Shown here in pieces: positions 50,125 through 60,692 of a stretch of DNA of 64,000 bases. Under the pieces are notes generated by a model. The model made no database searches. It was not told where the DNA came from and was given only the letters and a program-made list of their open reading frames with translations. The position numbers were made by a program, and so were the translations under genes. This DNA is from Streptococcus rubneri (GTDB taxonomy: Bacteria; Bacillota; Bacilli; Lactobacillales; Streptococcaceae). The DNA lies in contig NZ_SRRP01000002.1 in assembly GCF_004785935.1 (NCBI RefSeq), positions 267,616-331,615 on the forward strand, given 5' to 3'. The stretch's first letter is position 1. Each line of letters begins with the position of its first letter.

Positions 50125-52245
50125 CTAACGATTTTGCTCGTTTTCTTTAGCAGAAGGTTCGGTGTGTTCAGAATTTTCCTCTGAGCTAGATGAACTTGAG
50201 CTTGAGCTTTCTTCTGTTGATTCGCTCGTTTCTTCAGCTGTATAGCTTGGCTCATAATAGTAATTGTAGTTGTTCTTACCATTATTGAGATAGAGGAAAG
50301 AACCGCTACGATAGAGTCCATTTGGTTGTTCCCAGTCGGTCGTTCCTGATCCATACTGCTCTAGTAAGTAAAGCATCATTTGCTTGTAGACGTCAGTCGC
50401 AACTTTAACGCCATCATCGAGAACTGGAGTGAGACGGTTGGTGTAACCGGTCCAAACTGCCATAGCATATTGGGTAGTGTAGCCGACGAACAATTCATCT
50501 GGTGTTACAATGCCAGAACTATAGTAATTCTTTGTGAGTTTTTTCAATTCATTATCCGCATAGTTAGAGGTACCGGTCTTACCAGCCTGGTAGGCTCCGT
50601 AGATAGCTGCATTATATCCTGTTCCAGATGTCAGAACAGTCTTCATCATATCAGTCATCATATAAGCAGTCGTTTCTTTCATAGCCCGTGTTCCTGGGTT
50701 ATCAAATTCACGAGTGCTGCCATCACTAAAGACGATGCGGTTGACGTATTGTGGTCTGTAGTAAGTACCACCGTTGGCAATTGCGGCATAGGCAGCAGCC
50801 ATCTTCTCACTGCTGGCTCCGTATTTGTTGCTGGAGTCACTGGTGTTACTTGAAATAGCATTTGCATAAACCATCTCAGGATATTCAATACCAATACCGC
50901 TCAAGAATTTTTGAGCTTTCTTCAAGCCGACTTTATCAAGGGCGCGAACAGCAGGAACATTTCGAGATTCCTGGATCGCTTGTTGCATGGTGATGTTCCC
51001 ATAATAGTTCCGGTCCCAGTTATAGACGGGAGTGTTGGAGTGAGGGAAGTTATATGGCGTATCTGGAATAGTTGCAGCTGTTGAGCTATATTCATCGTAT
51101 TCAAGCGCAGGGGCATAGTCAGTGATTGGTTTCATGGTAGAACCCCAATCGCGGTTGGTTTCGACAGCTTGGTTGGTTCCGAAGGAAACGTTGGTTGATT
51201 GATGGCGGGAACCTAATTGAGCCACAACCTTCCCGTTGCTAACATCGATGACGGTAGAGGCAACTTGTATCTCATCATCTGGATAATTGACATACTCATC
51301 TGAGTTGTAAATGTCCCAGAGACGTTTTTGTGCTTCGGTATCGACGTTGGTATACACATCCATCCCGGTCGTCAATAGGTTATAGCCGGTCTCTTCTTCT
51401 ACCTGCTGGATGACTTCTTTCAAGTAGTTATCCATATAAGCTGGGTAGTTGGTTAAGGCCGTCAAACTTTGGAGGCCATCTGTTACGGGAGTATTAACAG
51501 CATTTTCATATTGCTCATTAGAAATAGCCTTCATCTCAAACATTTCTTTGAGGACTATGTTGCGCCGTTCTAGAGCAGCTTCTGGATGGGTGTAAGGGTC
51601 ATATTGGTTGGGTGCTTGTGGCATCCCAGCCAAGAGGGCTAGCTGAGGAAGAGAGAGATCTTTGAGTTCTTTACCATAGTAACTGTGGGCAGCTGTTTGC
51701 ATCCCATAGTTTCCGTTAGACATATAGACCTTATTGATGTAATAAGTCAATATTTCTTGTTTGGTTGCCTTTTGTTCTAACTGAGTGGCCAGCCAGGCTT
51801 CTTGAATCTTCCGGGACAAGGTCTGGTCGGCTGAGGAAGTAGAGAAGTAGGTCAGCTTAATCAACTGCTGGGTCAGTGTGGAACCACCCTGACGCCCTCC
51901 TCGGAGATTGTTGACAAAGGCACCAGCGATTCGAATGAAATCAACCCCTCGGTGGTTAAAGAATCGATGGTCTTCAATCGCTACAATGGCGTCGACCAAC
52001 TCGGTTGGAATTTCATTGGTCTCTGCATTGATCCGCTTCTCAGCCCCTAAATCGGCAATCATATTGTTTTGGTTGTCAAAGATTCTACTAGAAGTCGTTG
52101 CGACCAGGTCTTTCTCAGAGAGGGTTGGAGCTTTGAAAGCGTAGTAGCTAAAAATTAGCCCTCCGAGAACGAATAAGAGCAAGAAGAAGGAAATTGCCAC
52201 AATGGCAACATATTTTAACCACTGGATAACTGTTTGTTTGTTCAT
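50125..52245 (-). CDS. pbp1a: Penicillin-binding protein 1A
   Basis: A 706-residue class A PBP with both glycosyltransferase and transpeptidase activities. The membrane anchor is about residues 13-34. The GT51 domain has [22 protein letters not shown] (catalytic Glu) and [16 protein letters not shown]. The transpeptidase domain has GSTMKPI (Ser), SRN in [13 protein letters not shown] and KTGTSNY. STMK is the unaltered form. The C-terminal region beyond about 655 is Ser/Glu-rich and low complexity. The start directly follows the recU stop, the conserved recU-pbp1a pairing of Firmicutes, where resolvase and wall synthase are co-expressed. Confidence 0.96.
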   Translation of the reverse strand: MNKQTVIQWLKYVAIVAISFFLLLFVLGGLIFSYYAFKAPTLSEKDLVATTSSRIFDNQNNMIADLGAEKRINAETNEIPTELVDAIVAIEDHRFFNHRGVDFIRIAGAFVNNLRGGRQGGSTLTQQLIKLTYFSTSSADQTLSRKIQEAWLATQLEQKATKQEILTYYINKVYMSNGNYGMQTAAHSYYGKELKDLSLPQLALLAGMPQAPNQYDPYTHPEAALERRNIVLKEMFEMKAISNEQYENAVNTPVTDGLQSLTALTNYPAYMDNYLKEVIQQVEEETGYNLLTTGMDVYTNVDTEAQKRLWDIYNSDEYVNYPDDEIQVASTVIDVSNGKVVAQLGSRHQSTNVSFGTNQAVETNRDWGSTMKPITDYAPALEYDEYSSTAATIPDTPYNFPHSNTPVYNWDRNYYGNITMQQAIQESRNVPAVRALDKVGLKKAQKFLSGIGIEYPEMVYANAISSNTSDSSNKYGASSEKMAAAYAAIANGGTYYRPQYVNRIVFSDGSTREFDNPGTRAMKETTAYMMTDMMKTVLTSGTGYNAAIYGAYQAGKTGTSNYADNELKKLTKNYYSSGIVTPDELFVGYTTQYAMAVWTGYTNRLTPVLDDGVKVATDVYKQMMLYLLEQYGSGTTDWEQPNGLYRSGSFLYLNNGKNNYNYYYEPSYTAEETSESTEESSSSSSSSSEENSEHTEPSAKENEQNR

Positions 52246-52839
52246 TTAATTACCGCCTAGTAGATTCTGTTCAATAATATCAAGATAGGGGATGCTTGGA
52301 AGGCGATCCGTCTCAATACGATAGCCATTCTCCCGAACATAGGTGAGTGGCATGGATTTACTGCCATGATCGATGTTGTAATAGTCAATTAAGGAAGGAG
52401 CTGGCAGCAGATAGGTCTCACTGAGCTTTGCAAAATGCAAAAGCACAAAACAAATCCCGCCCTGCTGAATGACAGCAGCCATGTGATCAATCTGGTGCTG
52501 ATGAAAATTCTTCATCGGCATCGATTGTTTCTGTTGGGTTTCCTTAGCCTCGAAATCAATGTAGTGGCCTTTGTAGACACCGGAGTAGTCCGTGGTAGAG
52601 GCCTGACGAAAATAAGCTTCTACAATCTTTGCTCGACTGCGATGAGGATAGTCCACTTTGACGATCTGAATAGGGGTTGGCTTTTTATGAATAACGGCCA
52701 GTCCCTTAGAAAGGTAATACTGGTTGCTCTCGTTAATCATTTTTTCAAATGACATTCCCCGATTGGCAAAGTTCACACTCTGTTTTCGCTGAAGGGGCGA
52801 AGAGGATTTCTTGGTAAGTTTGTGAGGATAGTTGACCAT
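52246..52839 (-). CDS. recU: Holliday junction resolvase RecU
   Basis: A 197-residue endonuclease that resolves Holliday junctions in recombination and chromosome segregation. It begins with the basic N-terminus [11 protein letters not shown], then [39 protein letters not shown] (overlapping order). The nuclease core is [19 protein letters not shown] with the metal-binding Asp and Glu, and HQIDHM and [10 protein letters not shown] follow. It is divergent from ypsA and directly abuts pbp1a. Confidence 0.95.
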   Translation of the reverse strand: MVNYPHKLTKKSSSPLQRKQSVNFANRGMSFEKMINESNQYYLSKGLAVIHKKPTPIQIVKVDYPHRSRAKIVEAYFRQASTTDYSGVYKGHYIDFEAKETQQKQSMPMKNFHQHQIDHMAAVIQQGGICFVLLHFAKLSETYLLPAPSLIDYYNIDHGSKSMPLTYVRENGYRIETDRLPSIPYLDIIEQNLLGGN

Positions 52840-52905
52840 AAAACTCCTTATTGGTACAATTACATCACTCTATTATAACATAAATTGAAGAGGGGAGGGG
52901 AAATT

Positions 52906-53433
52906 ATGAATAGTTTGCTTGTTACAGGCTATAAACCATATGAATTAGGAATCTTATCAGCCAAGGATCCACGACTACCTATCATTAAAGAGGCCATCCG
53001 ACAAGATTTAAGACGCTTTTTAGAAGAGGGGGTCAAATGGCTGGTCTTTACAGGAAATTTAGGTTTTGAAGCTTGGGTCTTAGAGGTTGCAAAAGAAATG
53101 CAGAAGGACTATGAACTTCAGTTGGCGACCATCTTTATGTTTGAAAACCAGGGGGAGAATTGGAATGAAGCCAATCAGGAAATTCTTAGCCAGTTTAAGC
53201 AGGTTGATTTCGTCAAGTATGCCTATCCTTCTTATGCCAATTCAGGACAATTTAAAGACTTTAACAAATTTTTGTTAGAAAACACGGATGGAGCTTATTT
53301 ATTTTATGACCCTGAACATGAAACCAATATTAAATATCTTTACAAGATGATGGTAGATATGGATCCATTCTATATCAAAAGATTAAACTTTGATGACTTA
53401 AATGAAGTAGCAGAAAAAATTTGCGAAAAATAA
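52906..53433 (+). CDS. ypsA: DUF1273 family protein YpsA
   Basis: A 175-residue protein of the YpsA family with a Rossmann-like, SLOG/TIGR00730-related fold. It has [17 protein letters not shown] at the N-terminus, [18 protein letters not shown], which resembles the nucleotide-binding loop of SLOG domains, and [19 protein letters not shown]. In Bacillus and Staphylococcus YpsA influences cell division, acting through or beside FtsZ. The ATG at 52906 follows GAGGGGAGGGGAAATT. It lies divergent from recU and 69 bases before gpsB, the conserved order. Confidence 0.9.
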   Translation: MNSLLVTGYKPYELGILSAKDPRLPIIKEAIRQDLRRFLEEGVKWLVFTGNLGFEAWVLEVAKEMQKDYELQLATIFMFENQGENWNEANQEILSQFKQVDFVKYAYPSYANSGQFKDFNKFLLENTDGAYLFYDPEHETNIKYLYKMMVDMDPFYIKRLNFDDLNEVAEKICEK

Positions 53434-53443
53434 GTAATTTACC

Positions 53444-53473
53444 TTGATTTTTGCCCCTCTTTTTTTATATAAT
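53444..53473 (+). promoter_or_regulatory. gpsB promoter
   Basis: TTGATT (53444-53449), 18-bp spacer, TATAAT (53468-53473). Confidence 0.65.
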
Positions 53474-53502
53474 TGATATGATTAACTAGAACGGAGAGAA
53501 AG

Positions 53503-53847
53503 ATGGCCAGTATTATTTTTACTGCGAAAGATATTTTTGATCAAGAGTTCAAAAAAGAAGTTCGTGGATACAACAAAGATGAAGTAAATGAATTCTTGGA
53601 CGATGTTATCAAAGACTATGAAACCTATGCGGCTTTGGTTAAAGAGTTGAAAGAAGAAAACGAACGACTCCGTGAAGAAGTAGCCAAGAAAGCCGTTCAA
53701 GTAACTCCGAGTCAATCTGTACAAGAGCCTGCTCCGAAACATGAGCTCCCTCAAGTGACAACGACGACGAATTTTGATATCTTGAAACGCTTAAATCGCT
53801 TGGAAAAAGAAGTCTTTGGCAAGCAAGTTGTTGATCGCGAATTTTAA
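53503..53847 (+). CDS. gpsB: Cell division protein GpsB
   Basis: A 114-residue DivIVA-like protein that balances septal and peripheral wall synthesis in ovococci and binds PBPs, StkP and EzrA. The DivIVA N-terminal motif is [35 protein letters not shown] (overlapping order, residues 4-40). A coiled coil runs to about residue 65. A variable Pro/Gln linker and a C-terminal helix with [14 protein letters not shown] (the trimerising part) follow. AACGGAGAGAAAG precedes the ATG. Near mapZ and pbp1a it forms part of a division block. Confidence 0.95.
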   Translation: MASIIFTAKDIFDQEFKKEVRGYNKDEVNEFLDDVIKDYETYAALVKELKEENERLREEVAKKAVQVTPSQSVQEPAPKHELPQVTTTTNFDILKRLNRLEKEVFGKQVVDREF

Positions 53848-53866
53848 GAAAGAATTATAGTAAAAG

Positions 53867-54247
53867 GTGCAATTTTTGGATAATCGCGTGAGAGCTTTCT
53901 CTCATGAGGAAAGTCCATGCTAGCACAGGCTGTGATGCCTGTAGTGTTTGTGCTAGGTGAATCCATAAGCCTAGGGACTTGATGTTCAAGTTACGGCGAG
54001 CGAACGGGCTAAGTCTTCGGATAGGTTTTAGTAACTCTGAAAGTGCCACAGTGACGTAGTTTTTAGGGAAACCTAAAAAGTGGAACGAGGTAAACCCCTC
54101 AAGCTAGCAACCCAAACTTTGGTCGGGGCATGGGATGCATGGAAACGAACATAGTATCCTGACTGGAAACAGTAGACAGATGATTATCGAAGGGAATGGT
54201 ACCTAGTCATTTCTGGAACAAAACATGGCTTATAGAAAATTGCATAT
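53867..54247 (+). ncRNA. rnpB: RNase P RNA, type B
   Basis: About 380 nt. The ends pair (TGCAATTTT near 53868 with AAAATTGCA near 54236), forming P1. Conserved blocks are GAGGAAAGTCCATGC (about 53908-53922), ACGGCGAGCGAACGGGCTAAG in two parts, GGGAAACC-type loops, TAGACAGATGATTATCGAAGG and TGGCTTATAG near the 3' end. The type B (Bacillus) architecture is as expected for Streptococcus. A weak -10 (TATAGT, 53856-53861) is at the right distance. It lies between gpsB and the rRNA methyltransferase gene, its usual location in this group. Confidence 0.95.
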
Positions 54248-54290
54248 AGGTGGTGAGGGGGAGAGTGATCTCAACCTCCTTTTTTAAGTA
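54247..54290 (+). terminator. rnpB terminator
   Basis: AGGTGGTGAG.../...CTCAACCTCCT imperfect stem followed by TTTTTTAA. Confidence 0.65.
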
Positions 54291-54301
54291 ATGGGTAACA
54301 A

Positions 54302-55474
54302 ATGAAAAAACAATTTGAATTGATCGCGACAGCTGCAGCTGGTCTAGAGGCTGTAGTAGGTCGTGAATTACGAGATCTGGGCTATGACTGTCAAGTGGAA
54401 AATGGTCGCGTTCGTTTTCAGGGAGATGTTCGTGCAATCATCGAAACCAATCTCTGGCTTCGAGCAGCTGATCGGATCAAGATTGTGGTCGGATCATTTC
54501 CAGCTCCTACCTTTGAAGAACTTTTCCAAGGAGTTTTTGCCTTAGATTGGGCTCAATACCTTCCTTTAGGGGCCCGCTTCCCAATTGCAAAGGCGAAGTG
54601 TGTCAAGTCCAAACTACACAATGAACCGAGTGTACAAGCTATTTCGAAAAAAGCTATCGTTAAGAAATTGCAGAAGCATTATGCTCGCCCTGAAGGGGTT
54701 CCTCTGATTGAAAATGGCGCAGAGTTTAAAATCGAAGTTTCTATTTTGAAGGACCAAGCAACGATCTTGATTGATACGACAGGTAGTAGTCTATTCAAAC
54801 GTGGCTATCGGACTGAAAAAGGGGGAGCTCCAATTAAAGAAAATATGGCGGCAGCTATTCTCCAACTTTCCAATTGGTATCCAGATAAACCTTTGATTGA
54901 TCCTACATGTGGATCAGGGACCTTCTGTATCGAGGCAGCGATGATGGCTCGTCAGATAGCACCCGGTTTGAGACGAACCTTCTCTTTTGAAGACTGGAAT
55001 TGGGTAGACGATCGTCTGATCCAAGAAGTTCGCACAGAGGCCAGTAAAAAAATCAATCGGGACCTAGTGTTGGATATTATGGGAACGGATATCGATGCGC
55101 GGATGGTTGAGATTGCTAAAGAGAATGCTCAAAAAGCTGGGGTCGCTAGCGACATCACCTTTAAACAAATGCGGGTTCAAGATTTGCGATCTGATAAGAT
55201 CAATGGGGTCATCATCTCTAACCCTCCATATGGAGAACGCTTATCTGATGATGCTGGAGTTACAAAACTGTATGCTGAAATGGGTGAGGTTTTTGCTCCC
55301 TTGACGACCTGGAGTAAGTTTATCTTGACCAGTGATGAAAACTTTGAGAAGAAATTTGGGCGTCCAGCAGATAAAAAACGGAAATTATATAACGGGACCT
55401 TAAAGGTTGATTTGTATCAATTTTTTGGAGAACGGGTGCGACGACAATCGTCAAATGAGAAAGGAAGCATATGA
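54302..55474 (+). CDS. rlmL: THUMP-domain 23S rRNA guanine-N2 methyltransferase (RlmL N-terminal-like, YpsC)
   Basis: A 390-residue class I SAM-dependent RNA methyltransferase. It has a ferredoxin-like start (FELIATAAAGLEAVVGRELRDLGYDCQVENGRVRF in overlapping order), a THUMP domain at about residues 60-160, and a methyltransferase domain with LIDPTCGSGTFCIEAAMMA (SAM site), GTDIDARMVEIAKENA and the catalytic ISNPPYGERL. In Gram-positives this short form lacks the second methyltransferase half of E. coli RlmL; m2G2445-type specificity is assumed. It overlaps mapZ by four bases. The symbol is by similarity to the N-terminal half only. Confidence 0.88.
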   Translation: MKKQFELIATAAAGLEAVVGRELRDLGYDCQVENGRVRFQGDVRAIIETNLWLRAADRIKIVVGSFPAPTFEELFQGVFALDWAQYLPLGARFPIAKAKCVKSKLHNEPSVQAISKKAIVKKLQKHYARPEGVPLIENGAEFKIEVSILKDQATILIDTTGSSLFKRGYRTEKGGAPIKENMAAAILQLSNWYPDKPLIDPTCGSGTFCIEAAMMARQIAPGLRRTFSFEDWNWVDDRLIQEVRTEASKKINRDLVLDIMGTDIDARMVEIAKENAQKAGVASDITFKQMRVQDLRSDKINGVIISNPPYGERLSDDAGVTKLYAEMGEVFAPLTTWSKFILTSDENFEKKFGRPADKKRKLYNGTLKVDLYQFFGERVRRQSSNEKGSI

Positions 55475-56886
55475 CAAAAGAAGATAAACAGCAATTGGGT
55501 CAAGATGCAGAGTCAGTTCTTGATTTTCAAGATGCAAAAGAAATGACCATCGGTCAAGCCAACCGTAAGGCAGAAGAGATCGAAGCGGGTGTTAAAGAGA
55601 CGGACAATGTTCTCGATAAGTACATCAAGCAACACCGAGAAGAAATCGAAGCTGATAAGTTTGATACCCTCATCATGAAACAACCTTTGGCGACTGAAGA
55701 AATCACAGGAAGTACAGATGCTCCAGTTGAAGAAACGCCTGTAGCAGTTGAAACAGAGGATTTAGGAGAGACAAAGCGGATTCCAGATCCCCTTCCCCTA
55801 GAACGTCCAGCTAAGATTAAATTTGGTCCAGAACCAACAGAACCATACGTAGAAGAAGAAATTGAGATCCCAGTGGAGCCGAAAAAGAGTCGTGTGAAGC
55901 CAGTCCTCCTTTCAGTTCTTGCTTTAACAGCAGTGGCGACAGCTAGCTGGTTCTCTTACCAATGGATGCGCAACCAATCAAATGGGGAAACCAAGCTTGT
56001 TTCTTCTTCTAGCTCGTCAAGCAAGTCTTCTTCCTCTTCTTCTTCAAGTAGCGTTAACACGGAAGCTGCTCTCAAAGAATTTAATGATCAATATGCCAGC
56101 TTCTTTACAGATGACTCTAAAACAAGCCTAAAAAATGATTCTTTTGGTAATTTGGAAAAATTAAAAGCAAGCTTGGATAAGTTGAAAGATACCAAAGAGT
56201 ACGAAGCTGCGAAGACGAAGTATGATGAATTGGTCAAGCAAGTATCAGCGATTCAGACAGTGAACTCTCAGTTTACCAGTCCAGTTATCAAAGATGGTGT
56301 TATTGATGCCAATGCTCAAGTGAAAAGTGATGCAGTCTTTTCAGATGCTTCAACATCCAATACACAATTGAATCAATTGTTGAAGGATGCTGCGACTCAA
56401 GGTCGTTCGCAACAAGTTGCGACACCAGCTCCAGTCACAGATGGAGGGAATAGTACAGGTGGAGTTACGGCGACGACTGGTCCCGCAACAGTGACAACCG
56501 CACCTAGCTCTCCTCAAGTGACACCAGGGGCTGGCAATACAACAGGAGGTGTTAATCCTGGATACTCTGGCTTTGGTCTTCAAAGTACTGGTGTGCCTCT
56601 TCAACGGAATTTGAGTCGGGTACCATACAATCAGGCGGCGCTTGATGATGTTTACAATCCTGCTTGGACCTTTAATCCAGGAGTCCTTGAAAAGATTCTA
56701 AAGATTGCTCGGGAACGTGGTCATATCATTGGGGATCAATACATTCTGGAGCGTGTGAATATTATCAAGGGGAATGGTTACTACAACCTCTTTAAACCAG
56801 ATGGTACTTACTTATTTAGTATCAATGCTAAAACAGGTTACTTTGTTGGAAATGGCAAAGGCCATGCAGATGCATTGGATTATTAA
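55471..56886 (+). CDS. mapZ: Mid-cell-anchored protein MapZ (LocZ)
   Basis: A 471-residue single-pass membrane protein that marks the division site and positions the FtsZ ring in streptococci. The acidic cytoplasmic part (1-140) includes the conserved start KEDKQQLGQDAESVLDFQDA and DKFDTLIMK, a threonine region phosphorylated by StkP in pneumococcus. The membrane segment is about 144-166. A serine-rich linker (178-194) leads to a first extracellular domain (about 195-290), a Thr/Pro/Gly linker and a second globular, peptidoglycan-binding domain (about 385-471). The start overlaps the rlmL stop. The identification rests on order after the rRNA methyltransferase and on this architecture. Confidence 0.93.
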   Translation: MTKEDKQQLGQDAESVLDFQDAKEMTIGQANRKAEEIEAGVKETDNVLDKYIKQHREEIEADKFDTLIMKQPLATEEITGSTDAPVEETPVAVETEDLGETKRIPDPLPLERPAKIKFGPEPTEPYVEEEIEIPVEPKKSRVKPVLLSVLALTAVATASWFSYQWMRNQSNGETKLVSSSSSSSKSSSSSSSSSVNTEAALKEFNDQYASFFTDDSKTSLKNDSFGNLEKLKASLDKLKDTKEYEAAKTKYDELVKQVSAIQTVNSQFTSPVIKDGVIDANAQVKSDAVFSDASTSNTQLNQLLKDAATQGRSQQVATPAPVTDGGNSTGGVTATTGPATVTTAPSSPQVTPGAGNTTGGVNPGYSGFGLQSTGVPLQRNLSRVPYNQAALDDVYNPAWTFNPGVLEKILKIARERGHIIGDQYILERVNIIKGNGYYNLFKPDGTYLFSINAKTGYFVGNGKGHADALDY

Positions 56887-56897
56887 GAACTAAAAAA

Positions 56898-57024
56898 AGA
56901 GACTGGACAAAAACTGTCTAGCCTTCAATGTTTGATAGGAATAACTGCATGGCGCAGCGGTTGATGGGTATCTTTGTGCGCTTTTTAAGCTCCAAAGATG
57001 CCCCAATCAACTGTGCGGGGGTGG
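56898..57024 (+). repeat. Copy 2 of the dispersed intergenic repeat, with a long inverted repeat
   Basis: It starts GAGACTGGACAAAAACTGTC and includes ATAACTGCATGGCGCAGCGGTTGAT in two parts (56941-56965), 21 of 25 identical to the minus strand at 11606-11582. Bases 56953-56976 (CGCAGCGGTTGATGGG...) and 56993-57017 (...CCCCAATCAACTGTGCG) form a nearly perfect 24-bp hairpin. It probably also ends the mapZ transcript. Confidence 0.6.
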
Positions 57025-57029
57025 GAAAA

Positions 57030-57066
57030 CGAACTCTATTTAATTAGTGGGAGTTCTTTCCCTCTC
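57030..57066. terminator. Weak hairpin between mapZ and luxS
   Basis: GAACTC/GAGTTC arms around TATTTAATTAGTGG, with short T-runs (TTTCCC plus side, GTTTTCCC minus side). It could serve luxS on the minus strand. Confidence 0.4.
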
Positions 57067-57076
57067 CCTTTGTTTT

Positions 57077-57559
57077 TTATACGATATGGCGAGTAAAAGG
57101 ATCGTCAGAAATACCTTGTTCGAGAATCAATTTGCACCATTCTTTAGCAGAAAAGAGACTGTGATCTTTATAGTTACCGCAAGACTCGATAGTGGTCCCA
57201 GGAACATCTTCCCAGCTTGTAGCTTCAGCTATCTCCTCTAAGGAAGACTTGATTACCTCAGCGATTGTTCTAGGATTGTGTTGTCCCCACATAATCATGT
57301 GAAATCCAGTACGGCACCCGAATGGAGAACAATCAATCATGCCATCAATACGCTTGCGGATTAACATAGCTAAGAGATGCTCGATGGTATGCAAGCCAGC
57401 AGTAGGGATAGAGTCCTCGTTTGGTTGTACCAAGCGGATATCGTAGTTTGAAATCACATCTCCTTTTGGTCCAGTTTCCTCTCCGATCAGGCGAACGTAA
57501 GGAGCTTTTACAGCAGTGTGGTCTAGTTCGAAACTTTCCACAATAACTTCTTTGGTCAT
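57077..57559 (-). CDS. luxS: S-ribosylhomocysteine lyase LuxS
   Basis: A 160-residue metalloenzyme that cleaves S-ribosylhomocysteine to homocysteine and DPD, the precursor of autoinducer-2, in the activated methyl cycle. The metal motif is [14 protein letters not shown] (His, His with Glu) and the third ligand is the Cys in [10 protein letters not shown]. The catalytic Cys lies in [12 protein letters not shown]. The length is normal. AACTTCCTC-complement (GAGGAAGTTAA) precedes the ATG. It is monocistronic with an extended -10 promoter, convergent with mapZ. Confidence 0.97.
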   Translation of the reverse strand: MTKEVIVESFELDHTAVKAPYVRLIGEETGPKGDVISNYDIRLVQPNEDSIPTAGLHTIEHLLAMLIRKRIDGMIDCSPFGCRTGFHMIMWGQHNPRTIAEVIKSSLEEIAEATSWEDVPGTTIESCGNYKDHSLFSAKEWCKLILEQGISDDPFTRHIV

Positions 57560-57586
57560 TTAACTTCCTCAATTTCTTTTTTCTTG

Positions 57587-57595
57587 ATTATAGCA
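57587..57595 (-). promoter_or_regulatory. luxS promoter
   Basis: Minus strand TGCTATAAT (extended -10), 27 bases upstream of the start. The -35 is weak. Confidence 0.55.
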
Positions 57596-57762
57596 CAATT
57601 GGTGAGGGAAGAAAACACTAGGGGCTGTGAGATAAAAGGAACATAGTGGTGGTGAAGATGTGTGATGGAAATCTGTTAATTGAAGCTATTTTCTTGCTAG
57701 AATCAAGGCGGAGAAATTTTAAAAAACAGCAGAAATATATTGGTTTTAGCTAGAAAATTTGT

Positions 57763-57791
57763 TTGTTAATTTTTGGAAAATATGATAAAAT
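57763..57791 (+). promoter_or_regulatory. rny promoter
   Basis: TTGTTA (57763-57768), 17-bp spacer, TAAAAT (57786-57791). The rest of the 280-base luxS-rny gap shows no other clear element. Confidence 0.7.
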
Positions 57792-57839
57792 GATAAAGAA
57801 TTTTTTAATTCAACTATTCATTAGATTAGAGGTAAAAAC

Positions 57840-59447
57840 ATGGAATTTGGAATTGCAATTGTTTTTGCCGCAATCATTGGTTTAGTCATTGGATATGTAG
57901 GGATCTCAGTGAAGATGAAAGCATCGAAAGAAGCTGCAGAACTTACTCTTTTAAATGCTGAACAAGAAGCAACGAATTTACGTGGACAGGCAGAGCGTGA
58001 AGCTGATTTGATTTTGAAAGAAGCTAAGCATGAGTCTAGTTCACTTAAAAAAGAAGCACTTTTGGAGGCAAAGGAAGAAGCCAGAAAATATCGAGAAGAG
58101 GTCGATGCTGAGTTTAAATCAGAGCGTCAAGAATTAAAACAATTAGAAACCCGCTTGGCGGAACGTTCAAATAATCTTGATCGCAAAGATGATAATCTTA
58201 CGAGCAAAGAACAAACTCTTGAACAAAAAGAGCAAAGTCTTTCAGATAGAACTAAACACATTGATGCGCGTGAAGAACAATTACATGAGCTAGAAAAGAA
58301 AAAAGAAGAAGAATTAGAAAAAATTGCTTCTCTTACTCAATCGGAAGCGCGTGATATTATCTTAACGCAAACAGAAGAACATCTTTCAAAAGAAATTGCG
58401 ACTCGTATCCGAGATGCAGAATTGGAAGTAAAAGAACGTTCAGACAAAGTTGCGAAAGATATCTTGGTTCAAGCCATGCAACGGATGGCAGGTGATTTTG
58501 TTGCAGAACAGACAAACTCAACGGTTCATTTGCCAGATGATGCGATGAAGGGGCGAATCATTGGTCGTGAAGGTCGGAATATTCGTACCTTTGAAAGCTT
58601 AACAGGTGTGGATGTCATTATTGACGACACACCAGAAGTAGTCACCTTGTCAGGATTTGATCCGATTCGTCGGGAAATCGCACGGATGACCATGGAAAGT
58701 CTCTTGAAAGATGGTCGAATTCATCCAGCTCGTATTGAAGAGTTGGTAGAGAAGAACCGTCTGGAAATTGATCAACGAATCCGTGAATACGGTGAAGCAG
58801 CTGCTTATGAAATTGGGGCCCCAAATCTACATCCTGACTTGATGAAAATTATGGGACGCTTGCAATTTAGAACCTCTTATGGTCAAAATGTTTTGCGTCA
58901 CTCGATTGAGGTTGCTAAGTTATCTGGTATTATTGCGAGTGAACTTGGCGAAAATGCTACCTTGGCTCGTCGAGCTGGTTTCCTACATGATATTGGAAAA
59001 GCCATCGACCGTGAGGTAGAAGGTAGTCACGTAGAAATTGGAACAGAGTTGGCTCGTAAATACAAAGAGCACCCTGTTGTTGTTAATACCATTGCCAGTC
59101 ACCATGGAGACGTGGAACCAGAAAGTGTCATAGCTGTTATTGTAGCAGCAGCGGATGCTTTAAGTGCGGCTCGTCCAGGTGCCCGGAGCGAGTCTCTTGA
59201 AAGTTATATCAAACGTCTTCAAGATCTTGAAGAAATTGCAAATGGCTTTAAGGGAGTCAAGACTAGCTTTGCCTTGCAAGCAGGTCGTGAAATCCGAATT
59301 ATGGTAAGCCCTGAAGAGGTCAAGGATGATAAGTTGACCATCTTAGCTCATGACATTCGTGAGAAGATCGAGTCTAACTTGGAGTATCCTGGTAATATCA
59401 AGGTAACCGTTATTCGTGAATTGCGTGCCATTGATTATGCAAAATAG
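57840..59447 (+). CDS. rny: Ribonuclease Y
   Basis: A 535-residue membrane-tethered endoribonuclease that starts mRNA decay in Firmicutes. It has an N-terminal membrane segment (about residues 3-24), a very long charged coiled coil (about 30-200), a KH domain with [23 protein letters not shown] (overlapping order), and an HD catalytic domain with the His-Asp pair in [21 protein letters not shown]. The C-terminal [14 protein letters not shown] is family-typical. AGAGGTAAAAAC precedes the ATG. It is monocistronic, with its own promoter and a strong terminator. Confidence 0.97.
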   Translation: MEFGIAIVFAAIIGLVIGYVGISVKMKASKEAAELTLLNAEQEATNLRGQAEREADLILKEAKHESSSLKKEALLEAKEEARKYREEVDAEFKSERQELKQLETRLAERSNNLDRKDDNLTSKEQTLEQKEQSLSDRTKHIDAREEQLHELEKKKEEELEKIASLTQSEARDIILTQTEEHLSKEIATRIRDAELEVKERSDKVAKDILVQAMQRMAGDFVAEQTNSTVHLPDDAMKGRIIGREGRNIRTFESLTGVDVIIDDTPEVVTLSGFDPIRREIARMTMESLLKDGRIHPARIEELVEKNRLEIDQRIREYGEAAAYEIGAPNLHPDLMKIMGRLQFRTSYGQNVLRHSIEVAKLSGIIASELGENATLARRAGFLHDIGKAIDREVEGSHVEIGTELARKYKEHPVVVNTIASHHGDVEPESVIAVIVAAADALSAARPGARSESLESYIKRLQDLEEIANGFKGVKTSFALQAGREIRIMVSPEEVKDDKLTILAHDIREKIESNLEYPGNIKVTVIRELRAIDYAK

Positions 59448-59474
59448 AGCTTGTTAAAAGCCATCTATAAAAAA

Positions 59475-59517
59475 GATAGTCAGCGAAGGTGAAAGATCCT
59501 TGGCTGACTATTTTTTT
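59475..59517 (+). terminator. rny terminator
   Basis: ATAGTCAGCGAAGG.../CCTTGGCTGACTAT stem followed by TTTTTTTG. Confidence 0.9.
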
Positions 59518-59601
59518 GAGTTGCATTGAAAATAGGATCCTAAAAGAGAATAATTGCTTCATCTAGAAGTGGCTAGAAGCCTTGTCTCTAGGAAAAATCT
59601 G

Positions 59602-59630
59602 TTGAAAAATATTTCTAATTTTGTTACACT
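59602..59630 (+). promoter_or_regulatory. gmk-rpoZ-priA-fmt promoter
   Basis: TTGAAA (59602-59607), 17-bp spacer, TACACT (59625-59630). Confidence 0.65.
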
Positions 59631-59636
59631 AGATAG

Positions 59637-60287
<651 letters not shown>

Positions 60288-60315
60288 TTTAGAATAGGAA
60301 TTAGGTAAAAAGATT

Positions 60316-60630
60316 ATGATGTTAAAACCATCCATTGATACACTGTTGGATAAAGTACCGTCAAAATACTCTTTGGTTATTCTTGAAGCCAAAAGAGCTC
60401 ATGAGTTAGAAAGTGGTGCAACTCCTACTCAAGAATTTCAATCCGTAAAATCTACCTTGCGTGCCTTGGAAGAGATTGAGTCAGGAAATGTGGTGATTCA
60501 CCCGGATCCAGAAGCTAAGCGCGAAGCAGTTCGTCGTCGAATCGAAGCAGAACGTTTGCGTAAGGAAGAAGAAGAACGTAAAATTAAAGAGCAAATCGCA
60601 AAAGAAAAAGAAGATGGTGAAAAAATTTAA
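60316..60630 (+). CDS. rpoZ: RNA polymerase omega subunit
   Basis: A 104-residue small subunit that aids beta-prime folding and polymerase assembly. It has [32 protein letters not shown] (overlapping order), with the KYSLV..AxRA-type pattern of omega, and a charged, helical C-terminal extension ([33 protein letters not shown], overlapping order) common in streptococci. Two adjacent ATG codons (60316 and 60319) are both possible starts. It lies 28 bases after gmk. Confidence 0.95.
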   Translation: MMLKPSIDTLLDKVPSKYSLVILEAKRAHELESGATPTQEFQSVKSTLRALEEIESGNVVIHPDPEAKREAVRRRIEAERLRKEEEERKIKEQIAKEKEDGEKI

Positions 60631-60692
60631 GGTTGGGTTCGCTCAATCTTATTTTTTACTATTTAGCGATAGGATAGGAAGGAGGTGAAAGC

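Noticed and set aside
57601-57762. A possible small RNA or gene in the luxS-rny gap
   Set aside because: No stable stem with a T-run and no protein-like frame; only the rny and luxS promoters are supportable.
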